From HK-STAS-PATE-2 sp035906575 (GTDB taxonomy: Bacteria > Patescibacteriota > Patescibacteriia > 2-12-FULL-60-25): a stretch of DNA of 43,197 nucleotides. The notes beneath the pieces were generated by a model, which ran no database searches, had not been told where the DNA came from, and saw only the letters and a list, made by a program, of their open reading frames with translations. The position numbers and the translations under genes are program-made. Positions within the stretch are counted from its first letter, which is position 1, and each line of letters opens with the position of its first letter. Positions 23,613-31,962 of this stretch are shown here, piece by piece. Where the stretch lies: positions 1 to 43,197 of the forward strand of contig JAMIEW010000071.1 of the NCBI GenBank assembly GCA_035906575.1. The letters run 5' to 3'.

Positions 23613-25253
23613 TTAGAGTCCGCGTTCTGCGGCAAAGTCAGAAGCTTTTTTCAAGCTATCGAAGGTTCCGGCATCCGTCCAAAAACCGCGTACCGGGCGT
23701 GCCGAGAGTTCACCTCTCTGCAAATACGCATTGTTCACGTCGGTTATTTCAAGTTCGCCGCGACCTGATGGTTTAAGCGTCTTAATGATATCGAAAACGC
23801 GTTTATCATACACGTAGAGACCGACTTGCGCGAAGTTTGAGCGTGGCTGCTGCGGCTTTTCTTCGATAGTGAGGACGCGTCCTGTCGAATCAATCTCCAT
23901 TACGCCAAAACGATGCGGGTCAGCAACGGGTTTATAAAAGCCCATGGCGCCGCCTTGAAAGCTTGATACCGGCGCATGAAAATTATCTTCAAAAATATTA
24001 TCGCCAAGAATCACGGTGACATGGTCATTGCCAATAAAGTCTTCACAGAGCGCCAACGCGTGAGCGATACCGCCCGATTCGTCTTGAATGCGATAGGTGA
24101 TATTGCAGTCATATTGTTTACCCGAGCCAAGCAAGTTCATAAAGTGCCCAGCATAGTCAGGGCCGGTCACGATGATGATATCGCGAATACCTGCCTGCAA
24201 AAGCGTTTGTAGGGGATAGAGCACCATCTGCTTATTATTAATCGGCAGCAAATGTTTGTTTGTGACATTGGTGAGCGGCGCTAAACGCGTGCCACGTCCA
24301 CCCGCCATAATAGCGCCCTTCATCTTTGGTGGTTGTACTGGAGTAGGCTGATTGGTTGTTGCGGGTGTACCACGCAAAAACGACGTGGCATTTTGCTGTT
24401 GTGGCGTTTGTTGGGCGAGCTTATAGACGGCGTACTTCATCATGGTATCGCGAAGCGCGACGTCGATTGGACGCATCTGAATACCGAGTTCTTGCAAACG
24501 CGTTGATTGAAGGATGCAGTTTGAACGGGTTTTGGTGGCGAGACCTTTTGCGACAAGATCTTCTGCGCGAATCCATTCGGTTTGGATGGTTGGATCAACG
24601 AGCTCGCGATAGAGGTCAAGTAATGCGCGATGGCGCAATGTTCCCGGATTCACCACATGAAATATCCCTTGTCCACGTTTAACGCAAAGCTCATACATCG
24701 CACGAACAAGATCATCGATAACGGTGGCGCTATTCTCTACATCGACTACCTGTTTATAGGCTGCGAGCTTATCAATGAGATTGCGTTGGTTTGGACGATT
24801 GTCGATAGGCATGCGCAAACGAGCGATACCGACATTTTGCATCTTCGACAAAACGAGATCAGCGGCATATTTGGTGCGCGAATAAAATGCTGACGGATTC
24901 GCAAAATCATCTTCACGCCAACCGCGCGGGTCAGGGGAGTCACCGTAAAAAATACAGCCTGAAGCAAGATGCAAAAGATAAATACCATGCTCTTGGCAGG
25001 CACTAGCAAGGGTTAGTGGTAATTGCACGTTGCCTTCATAGGTCTCAACCTGGTGGTCTTCACACCAATCAACATTTGGACGCCCTGTGCGACCGGCGGC
25101 GTTCACTACTGCGTCAGGCTGGTGTTCGTCGAGCGCTTTTAAGAACGAGGCTTTATCAGTAACGCGTTCGCTAAAAGCAACGGTTTCGCTCGGATAGGTT
25201 TCAATAAAACGCTTTGCAACAAAGCCATTGGCACCAACGACAAGGATCTTCAT
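23613..25253 (-). CDS. Fused NRS/ER-like dTDP-sugar epimerase-reductase and RmlA-like thymidylyltransferase
   Basis: 546 residues in two enzymes. Residues 1-285 are a short-chain dehydrogenase: nucleotide site GANGFVA at 7-13, NAAGRTGRPNVDWCE at 51-65, LASGCIF at 97-102 and YSRTK (Tyr124, Lys128). These match plant NRS/ER, the bifunctional 3,5-epimerase/4-reductase of rhamnose synthesis, more closely than ordinary RmlD. A Gln/Pro/Thr-rich linker covers 286-310. Residues 311-546 are a sugar-1-phosphate nucleotidylyltransferase: GGRGTRLAP at 318-326, Lys333, and VILGDNIFEDNF. RmlA is usually about 290 residues, so the last ~50 (allosteric region) are missing. With rmlB next door, this could complete dTDP-L-rhamnose synthesis without rmlC. 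Confidence 0.85.
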   Translation of the reverse strand: MKILVVGANGFVAKRFIETYPSETVAFSERVTDKASFLKALDEHQPDAVVNAAGRTGRPNVDWCEDHQVETYEGNVQLPLTLASACQEHGIYLLHLASGCIFYGDSPDPRGWREDDFANPSAFYSRTKYAADLVLSKMQNVGIARLRMPIDNRPNQRNLIDKLAAYKQVVDVENSATVIDDLVRAMYELCVKRGQGIFHVVNPGTLRHRALLDLYRELVDPTIQTEWIRAEDLVAKGLATKTRSNCILQSTRLQELGIQMRPIDVALRDTMMKYAVYKLAQQTPQQQNATSFLRGTPATTNQPTPVQPPKMKGAIMAGGRGTRLAPLTNVTNKHLLPINNKQMVLYPLQTLLQAGIRDIIIVTGPDYAGHFMNLLGSGKQYDCNITYRIQDESGGIAHALALCEDFIGNDHVTVILGDNIFEDNFHAPVSSFQGGAMGFYKPVADPHRFGVMEIDSTGRVLTIEEKPQQPRSNFAQVGLYVYDKRVFDIIKTLKPSGRGELEITDVNNAYLQRGELSARPVRGFWTDAGTFDSLKKASDFAAERGL

Positions 25254-25274
25254 AGATACCCCTTTCTTATCAAC

Positions 25275-25298
25275 AAAACCTCGTAATTACGAGGTTTT
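25275..25298. terminator. 24-base perfect palindrome over the rmlB stop codon
   Basis: AAAACCTCGTAA and its exact complement form a hairpin; the rmlB stop codon lies at its centre (25287-25289). On the minus strand it could attenuate transcription between rmlB and the fused gene, but the following T run is short (T4). On the plus strand T5 follows, though no plus-strand gene is upstream. Confidence 0.55.
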
Positions 25299-26261
25299 TG
25301 TCAAGAGCGGGCGCCACCAGTCTTCATGATCGAGATACCATTGGACGGTTTCTTGCAAGCCTTGCTCAAAAGATTTCTTAGGCTCCCAGCCGAGCTCGCG
25401 TTTTGCCTTGCTTGAGTCGATGGCATAGCGGCGGTCATGGCCTTTGCGGTCTTCGACATAGCGAATCAAGGACTCCGGTTTATCGAGCGCTACAAGCACG
25501 CGTTTTACCACATCAATATTTGCTCTTTCAGCATCGCCGCCCAAGCAATAAGTCTCACCGACCTTACCCTTGAGCAAGATCGCTTCAATGCCACGGCAAT
25601 GGTCTTCGACATGAATCCAGTCGCGCACATTCAATCCATCGCCATAAACGGGGAGAGGTTTGTCTTGCATCGCGTTCAAGATCATCAACGGGATGAGTTT
25701 TTCTGGAAAGTGATAAGGGCCGTAATTATTTGAACAATTACTGATCGTGATCGGTAAATGGTGGGTGTGATAGTACGAACGCACGAGATGATCAGATGCG
25801 GCTTTTGAAGCGCTATAGGGGCTACGCGGATCATAATGTGTCACCTCAGAGAACTTCTCATCCGAGCCGAGTTCTAACGCACCAAAGACTTCATCCGTAG
25901 AAATATGATGAAAACGCTTGATTTGATCACTTCGTTTTTTTGTTTCTTCGAGCAAGGTGAGTGTGCCAAGGACATTGGTTTGAACAAAAGGCATGCTACC
26001 CGTAATCGAGCGGTCGACATGCGTTTCTGCTGCGAAGTGAATGACGGTATCAATGTCGTCAAAGGCTTTAGCGACCGTTGCGACATCGCAAATATCGCCT
26101 TGAACGAAGTCGATATCGAGTCCTTCGAGGTTTTGGAGGTTGCCGGCATAGGTGAGCACGTCCAAAACACGAATCATATCTTCTGGATGATGCGTTTTCC
26201 AATAACGAACGAAGTTGGCACCGATAAAGCCGGCGCCGCCGGTGACGAGAAGGTGGGACAT
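25287..26261 (-). CDS. rmlB: dTDP-glucose 4,6-dehydratase
   Basis: 324 residues. It converts dTDP-glucose to dTDP-4-keto-6-deoxyglucose, the second step of dTDP-L-rhamnose synthesis. NAD site GGAGFIG at 8-14; HFAAETHVDRSI at 75-86; the catalytic Thr-Asp-Glu in STDEVFG (122-124); YSASK with Tyr149 and Lys153; SNNYGPYHFPEKLIPLMILN downstream. All RmlB hallmarks are present. It lies 33 bases upstream of the fused epimerase-thymidylyltransferase gene and is divergent from the glycosyltransferase genes, with only 41 bases between the two starts. Confidence 0.96.
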   Translation of the reverse strand: MSHLLVTGGAGFIGANFVRYWKTHHPEDMIRVLDVLTYAGNLQNLEGLDIDFVQGDICDVATVAKAFDDIDTVIHFAAETHVDRSITGSMPFVQTNVLGTLTLLEETKKRSDQIKRFHHISTDEVFGALELGSDEKFSEVTHYDPRSPYSASKAASDHLVRSYYHTHHLPITISNCSNNYGPYHFPEKLIPLMILNAMQDKPLPVYGDGLNVRDWIHVEDHCRGIEAILLKGKVGETYCLGGDAERANIDVVKRVLVALDKPESLIRYVEDRKGHDRRYAIDSSKAKRELGWEPKKSFEQGLQETVQWYLDHEDWWRPLLTKTS

Positions 26262-26302
26262 GGCCTAAACGCTAGCAAACGTGTACTGTCAGAGCAATCC
26301 GT

Positions 26303-27220
26303 ATGCAGGTTGAAGGCGTAAATAACAATAAAATATCATGGCTAAACGCTGATCAACCGGGGGCAATCGACCTCACGGTTATTACGGTTACCTGGAACTC
26401 CTCCAAGCAACTCGAAGCCCTCGCCAAATCACTCGCTGCAAGCGAAGGCTCGATCAAGGCTGAATGGTTTGTTGTGGATAATGCCTCATCTGATGGGTCT
26501 GCCGAAGTCGCGATGAAGGCCTTCGCTCAAGCTCGTATTATCGCCAATGATCATAATGCGGGCTTTGCCAAAGCCAATAACCATGCCTGGGAGTTATCGC
26601 GTGGACGCCACCTTCTCTTATTGAATCCAGATACGACGGTAGAGAAAGACGCCTTGCAGAAAACGGTTGAGATCTTGGATGCCGACAAATCCATCGCCGT
26701 CCTCGGCGCAAAGCTTCTCATGGCAGATGGTCAGCCCGTCCCGCAATTACGCCGATATCCGACGCTCTTGAATCAACTTTGTGTTTTAACAAAGGTTGCT
26801 AAAGTCTTGCCATTTACTGTCTCAGACTATTTTGGCAAAGATCTTGATTTACATCAGGCGCAAGACTGCGACTCATTGCGCGGCGCCTATTTTGCTGTGA
26901 GCGAAACGGCAAAACGTAAGCTCGGCATGTTAGATGAGCGTTATTATCTTTGGTTTGAAGAAGTCGATTATTGTCGTGCGGCAAAAGCCGCTGGTTTGCG
27001 CGTGTGTTATGAGCCTTCGATCGTCGCTCACGATGACCTCTCGAGTGCGAGCTTCGCCCAACGAGAGAGTTTGTGGAAGAACAAAGTCTTCTCAGCTTCA
27101 ATGATCGCGTATTTCGACAAATGGCATCCACATTGGCAGGTCGTGATGATTAAATACGCTGCAGCATATTCTTATGCGCTGACCAAGTTTTTTGTGCGCT
27201 TTGGTAAAACGTCTCTATGA
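26303..27220 (+). CDS. Glycosyltransferase family 2, first of three
   Basis: 305 residues. GT-A fold: VITVTWNSSKQLEALAKSL at the start, FVVDNASSDGSAEVA, NAGFAKANNHAWELSRG, and LLLNPDTTVEKDAL carrying the metal-binding PDT. The later LRGAYFAVSETAKRKLGMLDERYYLWFEEVDYC matches rhamnosyltransferase-like GT2 enzymes (WbbL/RfbF group), which fits nearby dTDP-rhamnose genes. No membrane anchor is obvious. The start at 26303 is the only ATG early enough to include the first strand. It overlaps the next gene by 4 bases. Confidence 0.9.
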   Translation: MQVEGVNNNKISWLNADQPGAIDLTVITVTWNSSKQLEALAKSLAASEGSIKAEWFVVDNASSDGSAEVAMKAFAQARIIANDHNAGFAKANNHAWELSRGRHLLLLNPDTTVEKDALQKTVEILDADKSIAVLGAKLLMADGQPVPQLRRYPTLLNQLCVLTKVAKVLPFTVSDYFGKDLDLHQAQDCDSLRGAYFAVSETAKRKLGMLDERYYLWFEEVDYCRAAKAAGLRVCYEPSIVAHDDLSSASFAQRESLWKNKVFSASMIAYFDKWHPHWQVVMIKYAAAYSYALTKFFVRFGKTSL

Positions 27221-28086
27221 GCAAACTCGTCATTCAAATCGCGCTCTATCACGGCAGTCAATACCTGCACCCACTTTTGCGCTCTCTCGAGTCACAAGCG
27301 ATAAGTGATATCGAGGTGTTATTTTATGAAAACTCCTGTGACGCTTCTGAGCTCGCCAAAGTGCGCGTGCATCTCGCGAATTTTTCGTTGCCGTATCGTT
27401 TGACCGTAGGTGAGCGCAATCTTGGTTTTAGCGCCCACAATAATCTCTACCGCATGACGGATGCGCCATTTGTTCTTGTTTTAAACCAAGACGCCTATCT
27501 CGAGCCAGACTGTCTGCAAAAAATGCTCGCCTCGGTTGAAGCAGACGCGACCATTGCTTCTGCAACGCCTATTGTTTTGCGTTGGTACGATAAACCTACC
27601 GATGAGATTGATACGGTGGGTTTAGACTATGTGTGTTTAGGCATGGTGCGTGATTCGCGTCGTCTCATTACGGGCATTCGTGATCATTCTGGTATCGAGG
27701 TTTGGGGCGTGTCGGGTGCGGTAGCTATGTACCGCCGCGCTTCGGTAGATGCGGTTCGCACGGACGGTAATCTCTATGATCCGCGCTTCTTCATGTATAA
27801 AGAGGATGTTGAATTGGCCTTTCGTTTGAACCATGCGGGGATGAAGTCGGTTTGTGTGAGTGATGCGCGCGCCTATCACGTGCGCGCCATCCGCGAGTCA
27901 CCTCGTGGTATCTTGAATCGCATTCTCGCTGAACGTAAACGTCCAAAACATCTTCGTGTTGCCGCGTACCGTAATCAGTGGCGCATCTATCAGATGCATT
28001 GGCGTGAGATCACGCTCAAAGATAAGCTTCTCACGATTCGTTACGAGATTGCGCGTACCGTTTTGTTTATGCTGGCCTATCTATGA
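27217..28086 (+). CDS. Glycosyltransferase family 2, second of three
   Basis: 289 residues. GT-A fold: IQIALYHGSQYLHPLLRSLE, then VLFYENSCDASELAK, GERNLGFSAHNNLYRM, and VLVLNQDAYLEPDCL with NQDA at the metal site. GVSGAVAMYRRASVDAV and DPRFFMYKEDVELAFRLNHAG form the acceptor side, typical of rhamnosyl- and related transferases. It shares the ATGA-type 4-base overlap with both neighbours, so the three genes are translationally coupled. Acceptor and sugar cannot be told. Confidence 0.9.
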   Translation: MSKLVIQIALYHGSQYLHPLLRSLESQAISDIEVLFYENSCDASELAKVRVHLANFSLPYRLTVGERNLGFSAHNNLYRMTDAPFVLVLNQDAYLEPDCLQKMLASVEADATIASATPIVLRWYDKPTDEIDTVGLDYVCLGMVRDSRRLITGIRDHSGIEVWGVSGAVAMYRRASVDAVRTDGNLYDPRFFMYKEDVELAFRLNHAGMKSVCVSDARAYHVRAIRESPRGILNRILAERKRPKHLRVAAYRNQWRIYQMHWREITLKDKLLTIRYEIARTVLFMLAYL

Positions 28087-29204
28087 ACCAACCAAAAATC
28101 GGTATCATCTATCTGACCTATGCGACCCAAAAATGGGAGCGCGATATTGTGAATGCGATGACCTCGCTTGAAAAGATTTCGTATCCAAAAGACAGTATCG
28201 AACTCATTTGCGTCGAGTCAAAATCCAATCGTGAACCCGTTAAACCATGGTTTGAGCGTGAGTGGATGCCGAAATCCAATCAAAATCTGCCTAGTATCAC
28301 TTATCTCGATTTCACCAACGAATCGCTCGGATTCGCGGCGAACAATAATCGCGGACTCGCAAAAGCAAAAGAGCTTGGTTGTGACTACGTCTATTTGTTA
28401 AACCAAGACGCCGACGTTGCGCCGAATTTTCTTGAACCTATCGTTGCAAGAATGGAAGGGGACAAGAGTATTGGTATCGCTCAATCACTTATTCTTCTTG
28501 GTGAAGATCGCGATCGTGTAAACACCGTTGGTAACGCCTATCACTTTTTGGGTTTCGGCTATTCGCGCGGCTATAAATGGACAACAGAGCAGGCAAGGGC
28601 CTTTTATAAAGAAGAGCGTCTCACGAATCCCGATCTTGAAATCGCTTATACTTCGGGCGCGGGCATGATGGTGCGAGTCGCCGCACTCGAAGATCGTCCA
28701 TTATTCGATGAGGATTTTTTCATGTATCACGAAGATACCGAAGCTTCGTTCATGATGCGCATACAGGGTAAAAAGATCGTGGTTGTTCCTGAGTCTGTCA
28801 TCTATCACTGGTATGAGTTTTCAAAATCCATGACCAAGTTTTTTTGGATGGAGCGCAACCGCTATGCCGTCATGTTCATGTATCTCAAGCCGTGGACGCT
28901 GTTTTTGATATCACCTTTTCTTATCGGGATGGAGTTCGTTCTTTGTCTCTTTTCGCTTGCACGCGGATGGTGGCCAGAAAAGAAAAAAGTCTACCAAGAA
29001 CTTGTTTCAAAATCGTATTGGGAGTGGGTTAATAGACGCCGTGTTGAAATTCAGCGCCTTAGCAAAATAGACGATCGTGAACTATCACGTCTCTTTGTAT
29101 CAGAGATTCTCTTTCAGGATGACAGTGCAAAAATTCCACTACTCGAACACGTTGGCAATCCGGTAATGAAAATGTACTGGTGGGTGGCGAGAAAATTTCT
29201 TTAG
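28083..29204 (+). CDS. Glycosyltransferase family 2, third of three, with C-terminal membrane segment
   Basis: 373 residues. GT-A fold: IGIIYLTYATQKWERDIVNAM, SLGFAANNNRGLAKAKELG, and YVYLLNQDADVAPNFL with the NQDAD metal site; AYTSGAGMMVRVAALED and FDEDFFMYHEDTEASFMMR follow. Unlike its two neighbours it has a hydrophobic stretch around PWTLFLISPFLIGMEFVLCL, likely a membrane helix pair, then a basic region. It overlaps the previous gene by 4 bases. A hairpin terminator begins 6 bases after the stop. Confidence 0.9.
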   Translation: MNQPKIGIIYLTYATQKWERDIVNAMTSLEKISYPKDSIELICVESKSNREPVKPWFEREWMPKSNQNLPSITYLDFTNESLGFAANNNRGLAKAKELGCDYVYLLNQDADVAPNFLEPIVARMEGDKSIGIAQSLILLGEDRDRVNTVGNAYHFLGFGYSRGYKWTTEQARAFYKEERLTNPDLEIAYTSGAGMMVRVAALEDRPLFDEDFFMYHEDTEASFMMRIQGKKIVVVPESVIYHWYEFSKSMTKFFWMERNRYAVMFMYLKPWTLFLISPFLIGMEFVLCLFSLARGWWPEKKKVYQELVSKSYWEWVNRRRVEIQRLSKIDDRELSRLFVSEILFQDDSAKIPLLEHVGNPVMKMYWWVARKFL

Positions 29205-29210
29205 GATAAA

Positions 29211-29247
29211 AAGACCCCGCGAGCTGTGCTCTAGCGGGGTTGGTCTT
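29211..29247. terminator. Hairpin terminator between convergent genes
   Basis: AAGACCCCGC (29211-29220) pairs with GCGGGG...GTCTT (29234-29247) with a small bulge. T runs lie on both sides, longer for minus-strand reading (TTTTT), so it probably ends both the glycosyltransferase operon and the 29248 gene. Confidence 0.8.
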
Positions 29248-29718
29248 TTAGTTGATATCACTGGACCCTTTTCTTGAAGTTTCAGCGTTGTAGTTCAAGA
29301 TTGGCGAAGGTTCATGTGAGACGTGCTGCTTGTAGAACCCAAGAATCAAGCTTCTCACACTCGCTTCGCCGCTAAGGGGCAGATAGAGGGCAATCGGTTC
29401 AGGGATGACGAAGAGATCATGCGTGAGATGGTCTATGCGTCGACAAGCTACCTCGGTCTTAACGTGCGTTGCTTCGGTTTCGGCAATGTCGTATAGGCGG
29501 CGTAGTTCACTCGTGGAGACAGGGGTTCGGATTTTTACCGAAAGCGTACCCTCTACGGCGGTAACTTCGTAGTGAAGTTCGTAGGTCGCTATCCCTTCGT
29601 CATCGACGAGAACATAGAGCCCAAAGATGAAGAAGTAGTTGAGGGTAGGTGTCTCGATGTACACCCTACGAATAAGACTTGATTCACCTAGTACTAGGTA
29701 GTTTGTTTTTGTGTCCAT
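29248..29718 (-). CDS. Hypothetical protein with strong ribosome-binding site
   Basis: 156 residues, no family recognised. There is no signal peptide or membrane helix; FFIFGLYVLVDD near residue 29 is a buried-looking strand. Predicted mixed beta/alpha, with TYELHYEVTAVEGTLSVKIR as alternating strands and SELRRLYDIAETEATHVKTE as a helix. A perfect AGGAGG (29724-29729) sits 5 bases before the start, in contrast with nearly all other genes here, which lack one. It lies 24 bases downstream of the 29743 gene on the same strand, so they form an operon. Confidence 0.6.
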   Translation of the reverse strand: MDTKTNYLVLGESSLIRRVYIETPTLNYFFIFGLYVLVDDEGIATYELHYEVTAVEGTLSVKIRTPVSTSELRRLYDIAETEATHVKTEVACRRIDHLTHDLFVIPEPIALYLPLSGEASVRSLILGFYKQHVSHEPSPILNYNAETSRKGSSDIN

Positions 29719-29742
29719 GTAGACCTCCTCGCGGTGCTGACA

Positions 29743-30264
29743 CTAGGAGAGTATGAGATTTTTGTCTGACTCATCACTCGTCTGATCGATGACTACAGCG
29801 TAGTCATGTACTTGGCGCTGAAAACGCTCAGAGATAAAGATGCCAAAGAGCACGGTAAACCGTTGAATGAATCTCTGAAAACCATAGGACCCCAAAAGCG
29901 GGATAATGATGGTCTGTGGCTCAAGAACCGTGTCATCAGGATCGGTTTCTTGTAGATAAGGGATAAATTTGAGCGTGTGCTGAGTAGCGTCATTTTTTGC
30001 CGCCTCTACGAGTGCTTCGAAGTCATCGGGAACAATTATCCCTTCGATTACTGATGGGTGACCATGAGGTTGGTAGATGAAGTGAATCTCACCACCATCA
30101 TCGAGGCCGGTCTCTGGCGTAACCATTTGAATGTGCCGGACCCACCCAAGAGCAAGACTTGAATGAGTGGTCGTCTCACCCGAGGGGGTGACAACAAACG
30201 CGTGGGCCTGCTCCAATTCGAGGGCTTCGCGGATATAACGATCGGATGATTTTTCGGGTGGCAT
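29743..30264 (-). CDS. Hypothetical protein, first gene of an orphan pair
   Basis: 173 residues, no family recognised. It is soluble-looking; the only hydrophobic stretch is FTVLFGIFISERF near residue 136. EIHFIYQPHGHPSVIEGIIVPDDFEALVEAAKND looks like strands followed by a helix. A GGGAGA element 8 bases before the start is a fair Shine-Dalgarno. With the next minus-strand gene it forms a two-gene unit between the glycosyltransferase operon and rpmE, unrelated in function to either. Origin by transfer is possible but not shown. Confidence 0.6.
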   Translation of the reverse strand: MPPEKSSDRYIREALELEQAHAFVVTPSGETTTHSSLALGWVRHIQMVTPETGLDDGGEIHFIYQPHGHPSVIEGIIVPDDFEALVEAAKNDATQHTLKFIPYLQETDPDDTVLEPQTIIIPLLGSYGFQRFIQRFTVLFGIFISERFQRQVHDYAVVIDQTSDESDKNLILS

Positions 30265-30361
30265 GACGAGCGTCTCCCTGGGTACGAGTCATTATTAACC
30301 CTAGGGGTATCGTCTTAGCGCGTCAATAATACCGGGTAATGACGACAAAAGAAGCCTAGTC

Positions 30362-30390
30362 TTGCGTATTTTCTAGGGTTCTGCTAGTAT
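30362..30390 (+). promoter_or_regulatory. Promoter of rpmE
   Basis: TTGCGT (30362-30367), a 17-base spacer ending in TGC, then TAGTAT (30385-30390): a sigma-70 promoter with an extended -10. Predicted start near 30397, leaving a leader of about 15 bases. Confidence 0.65.
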
Positions 30391-30412
30391 CTGCCCATTC
30401 TCAAATATCCCT

Positions 30413-30712
30413 ATGAAGTCCGAAATCCACCCAAAATACCACAAGGATGCGAAGATCGTTTGCGCCTGTGGCAACTCCGTACAGGTAGGTGCAACGTTGG
30501 CAGAAATCAACGTCGAATTGTGTAATAAATGCCATCCGTTCTACACGGGTAAGCAGAATCTTATCGATGCGGCAGGTCGTATCGACAAGTTCAAGCGCCT
30601 TGCATCGCTTAAGAGCGAAGAAGCTACTGGCAAGAAGACCAAGACGGCAAAACGCACAGCGGTTAAAGCTGAAAAGCGTTCTTCAAAAGCAACCGTTGAA
30701 ATCGGCGCTTAG
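30413..30712 (+). CDS. rpmE: 50S ribosomal protein L31 with basic C-terminal extension
   Basis: 99 residues. The L31 core covers about 1-66: MKSEIHPKYHKDAKIVCACG, then ELCNKCHPFYTGKQNLIDAAGRIDKFKRL. Cys17, Cys19, Cys37 and Cys40 make this the zinc-binding (C+) form. After the core is a Lys/Ala/Ser-rich tail of about 30 residues (KKTKTAKRTAVKAEKRSSKA), absent from E. coli L31 and likely to contact rRNA. A hairpin with T6 follows, then prfA, a common neighbour of rpmE. Confidence 0.95.
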   Translation: MKSEIHPKYHKDAKIVCACGNSVQVGATLAEINVELCNKCHPFYTGKQNLIDAAGRIDKFKRLASLKSEEATGKKTKTAKRTAVKAEKRSSKATVEIGA

Positions 30713-30730
30713 CGGCCTCGACCTCACTTC

Positions 30731-30788
30731 TCGTACGTCTCCGACACCCCTACCAGGGGCAAGGGGCGGGCGAGGGGTGAGGTTTTTT
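30731..30788 (+). terminator. Long imperfect hairpin and T run after rpmE
   Basis: CCTCAC...GTGAGG arms, extended by TTCTCG/CGAGGG pairing, enclose an inner CCCCT-ACC-AGGGG stem; T6 follows. GC-rich and palindromic like the other intergenic repeats here, so it may be another repeat copy used as a terminator. Confidence 0.6.
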
Positions 30789-30813
30789 GATACCATGAAC
30801 CCTGTAAAATAAT

Positions 30814-31887
30814 ATGAACGCCTCCCTCAAACAAAAAGCCCTCGAAGCCCGTGCCACGCTCAAAGAAGCGGAGGCGAAGTTGGCTTTGCCCGAAACCCTG
30901 GCAAGCCAAAAGCTGATCAAAGAGGCTTCGATGGCGTTTAACCACGCCCGTCACATGGCGGAGGTTGCCGAGGTATATCTCTCATTAGTTCAAGCTATGG
31001 CCGACGCTGAAGAGGCGGCGGGCTCGGATGATCAGGAGATGAAAGACATGGGCATTGAAGAAACGGCACGCATCCAGCCAGAGCTTGCTGCCGCCGAAGA
31101 AGCCTTCGAACTCGCCCTCGTCCCACCAGACCCGCACGACCAAAATGACATCATTATGGAAATCCGCGCCGGCGCCGGTGGTGATGAAGCGGGGTTATTT
31201 GCTGGCGATCTTTTGCGCATGTACCTACGCTACGCCGAACGCCGCAACTGGAAGTCGAATCTCTTATCAGAGTCCACCAATGAAACCGGTGGTTATAAAG
31301 AAGTGATTTTGGGGATTCAAGGCGCCGGTGCCTATGGTTGGTATAAATTCGAGTCAGGCGTGCATCGCGTGCAACGTGTCCCAAGTACTGAAAAACAGGG
31401 GCGCATTCATACCTCGACCGCATCAGTCGCCGTATTGCCAGAAATCGAAGAAACCGAAATCGAGATTGAAGCCAAAGACCTGCGCGTTGATACCTTCTGC
31501 GCTGGTGGTAAAGGTGGTCAATCGGTGAACACGACCAAATCGGCCGTGCGCATCACTCACTTGCCAACGGGCATGTCGGTCTCATGTCAGGACGAACGCT
31601 CGCAGTTACAGAACCGTGAACGCGCTATGACGGTTCTTCGTTCGCGTTTGTGGGAAGCCCAAGAAGCAAAGCGCCACGCCGAACTCGACGCCGACCGCCG
31701 TTCAAAAATTGGCACCGCTGATCGTTCAGAAAAGATCCGCACCTATAACTATCCACAAGATCGCATCACTGATCACCGCATCAAGAAAAGCTGGCATAAC
31801 CTGCCACTCATCCTCGATGGCGATATGGAGCAAATCGTGCTCGCGGTAAAATCCGGCAAACAAGGCAACGAAGAAGACGGGGAGTAA
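30814..31887 (+). CDS. prfA: Peptide chain release factor 1
   Basis: 357 residues, normal length. RF1 reads UAA and UAG and triggers peptide release. The GGQ motif is at 234-236 (AGGKGGQSVNTTKSAVRITH). The codon-recognition tripeptide region reads VPST with Pro190-Ser191-Thr192, the PxT type of RF1, not the SPF of RF2. QDERSQLQNRERAM and RTYNYPQDRITDHRI, both typical of RF1, are present. It follows rpmE by about 100 bases, a common arrangement. Many genes here end in UGA as well, so an RF2 should exist elsewhere. Confidence 0.97.
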   Translation: MNASLKQKALEARATLKEAEAKLALPETLASQKLIKEASMAFNHARHMAEVAEVYLSLVQAMADAEEAAGSDDQEMKDMGIEETARIQPELAAAEEAFELALVPPDPHDQNDIIMEIRAGAGGDEAGLFAGDLLRMYLRYAERRNWKSNLLSESTNETGGYKEVILGIQGAGAYGWYKFESGVHRVQRVPSTEKQGRIHTSTASVAVLPEIEETEIEIEAKDLRVDTFCAGGKGGQSVNTTKSAVRITHLPTGMSVSCQDERSQLQNRERAMTVLRSRLWEAQEAKRHAELDADRRSKIGTADRSEKIRTYNYPQDRITDHRIKKSWHNLPLILDGDMEQIVLAVKSGKQGNEEDGE

Positions 31888-31903
31888 TCCTCGTCTTTTT
31901 GAT

Positions 31904-31942
31904 ATAAAAACACCCCCTATCCGTAAAGATTCGGGGGGTGTT
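31904..31942 (-). terminator. Terminator of the pseudopilin-like gene (minus strand)
   Basis: AACACCCCC (31909-31917) pairs with GGGGGTGTT (31934-31942). Read on the minus strand the hairpin is followed by TTTTT (31908-31904), so it ends the minus-strand gene; on the plus strand no T run follows. Confidence 0.75.
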
Positions 31943-31962
31943 GCGACAGTACGTCGCACGAG

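Noticed and set aside
30787..30815. TTGATA-17-TAATAT as a prfA promoter
   Set aside because: The -10 would include the prfA start codon, so transcription would begin inside the gene.
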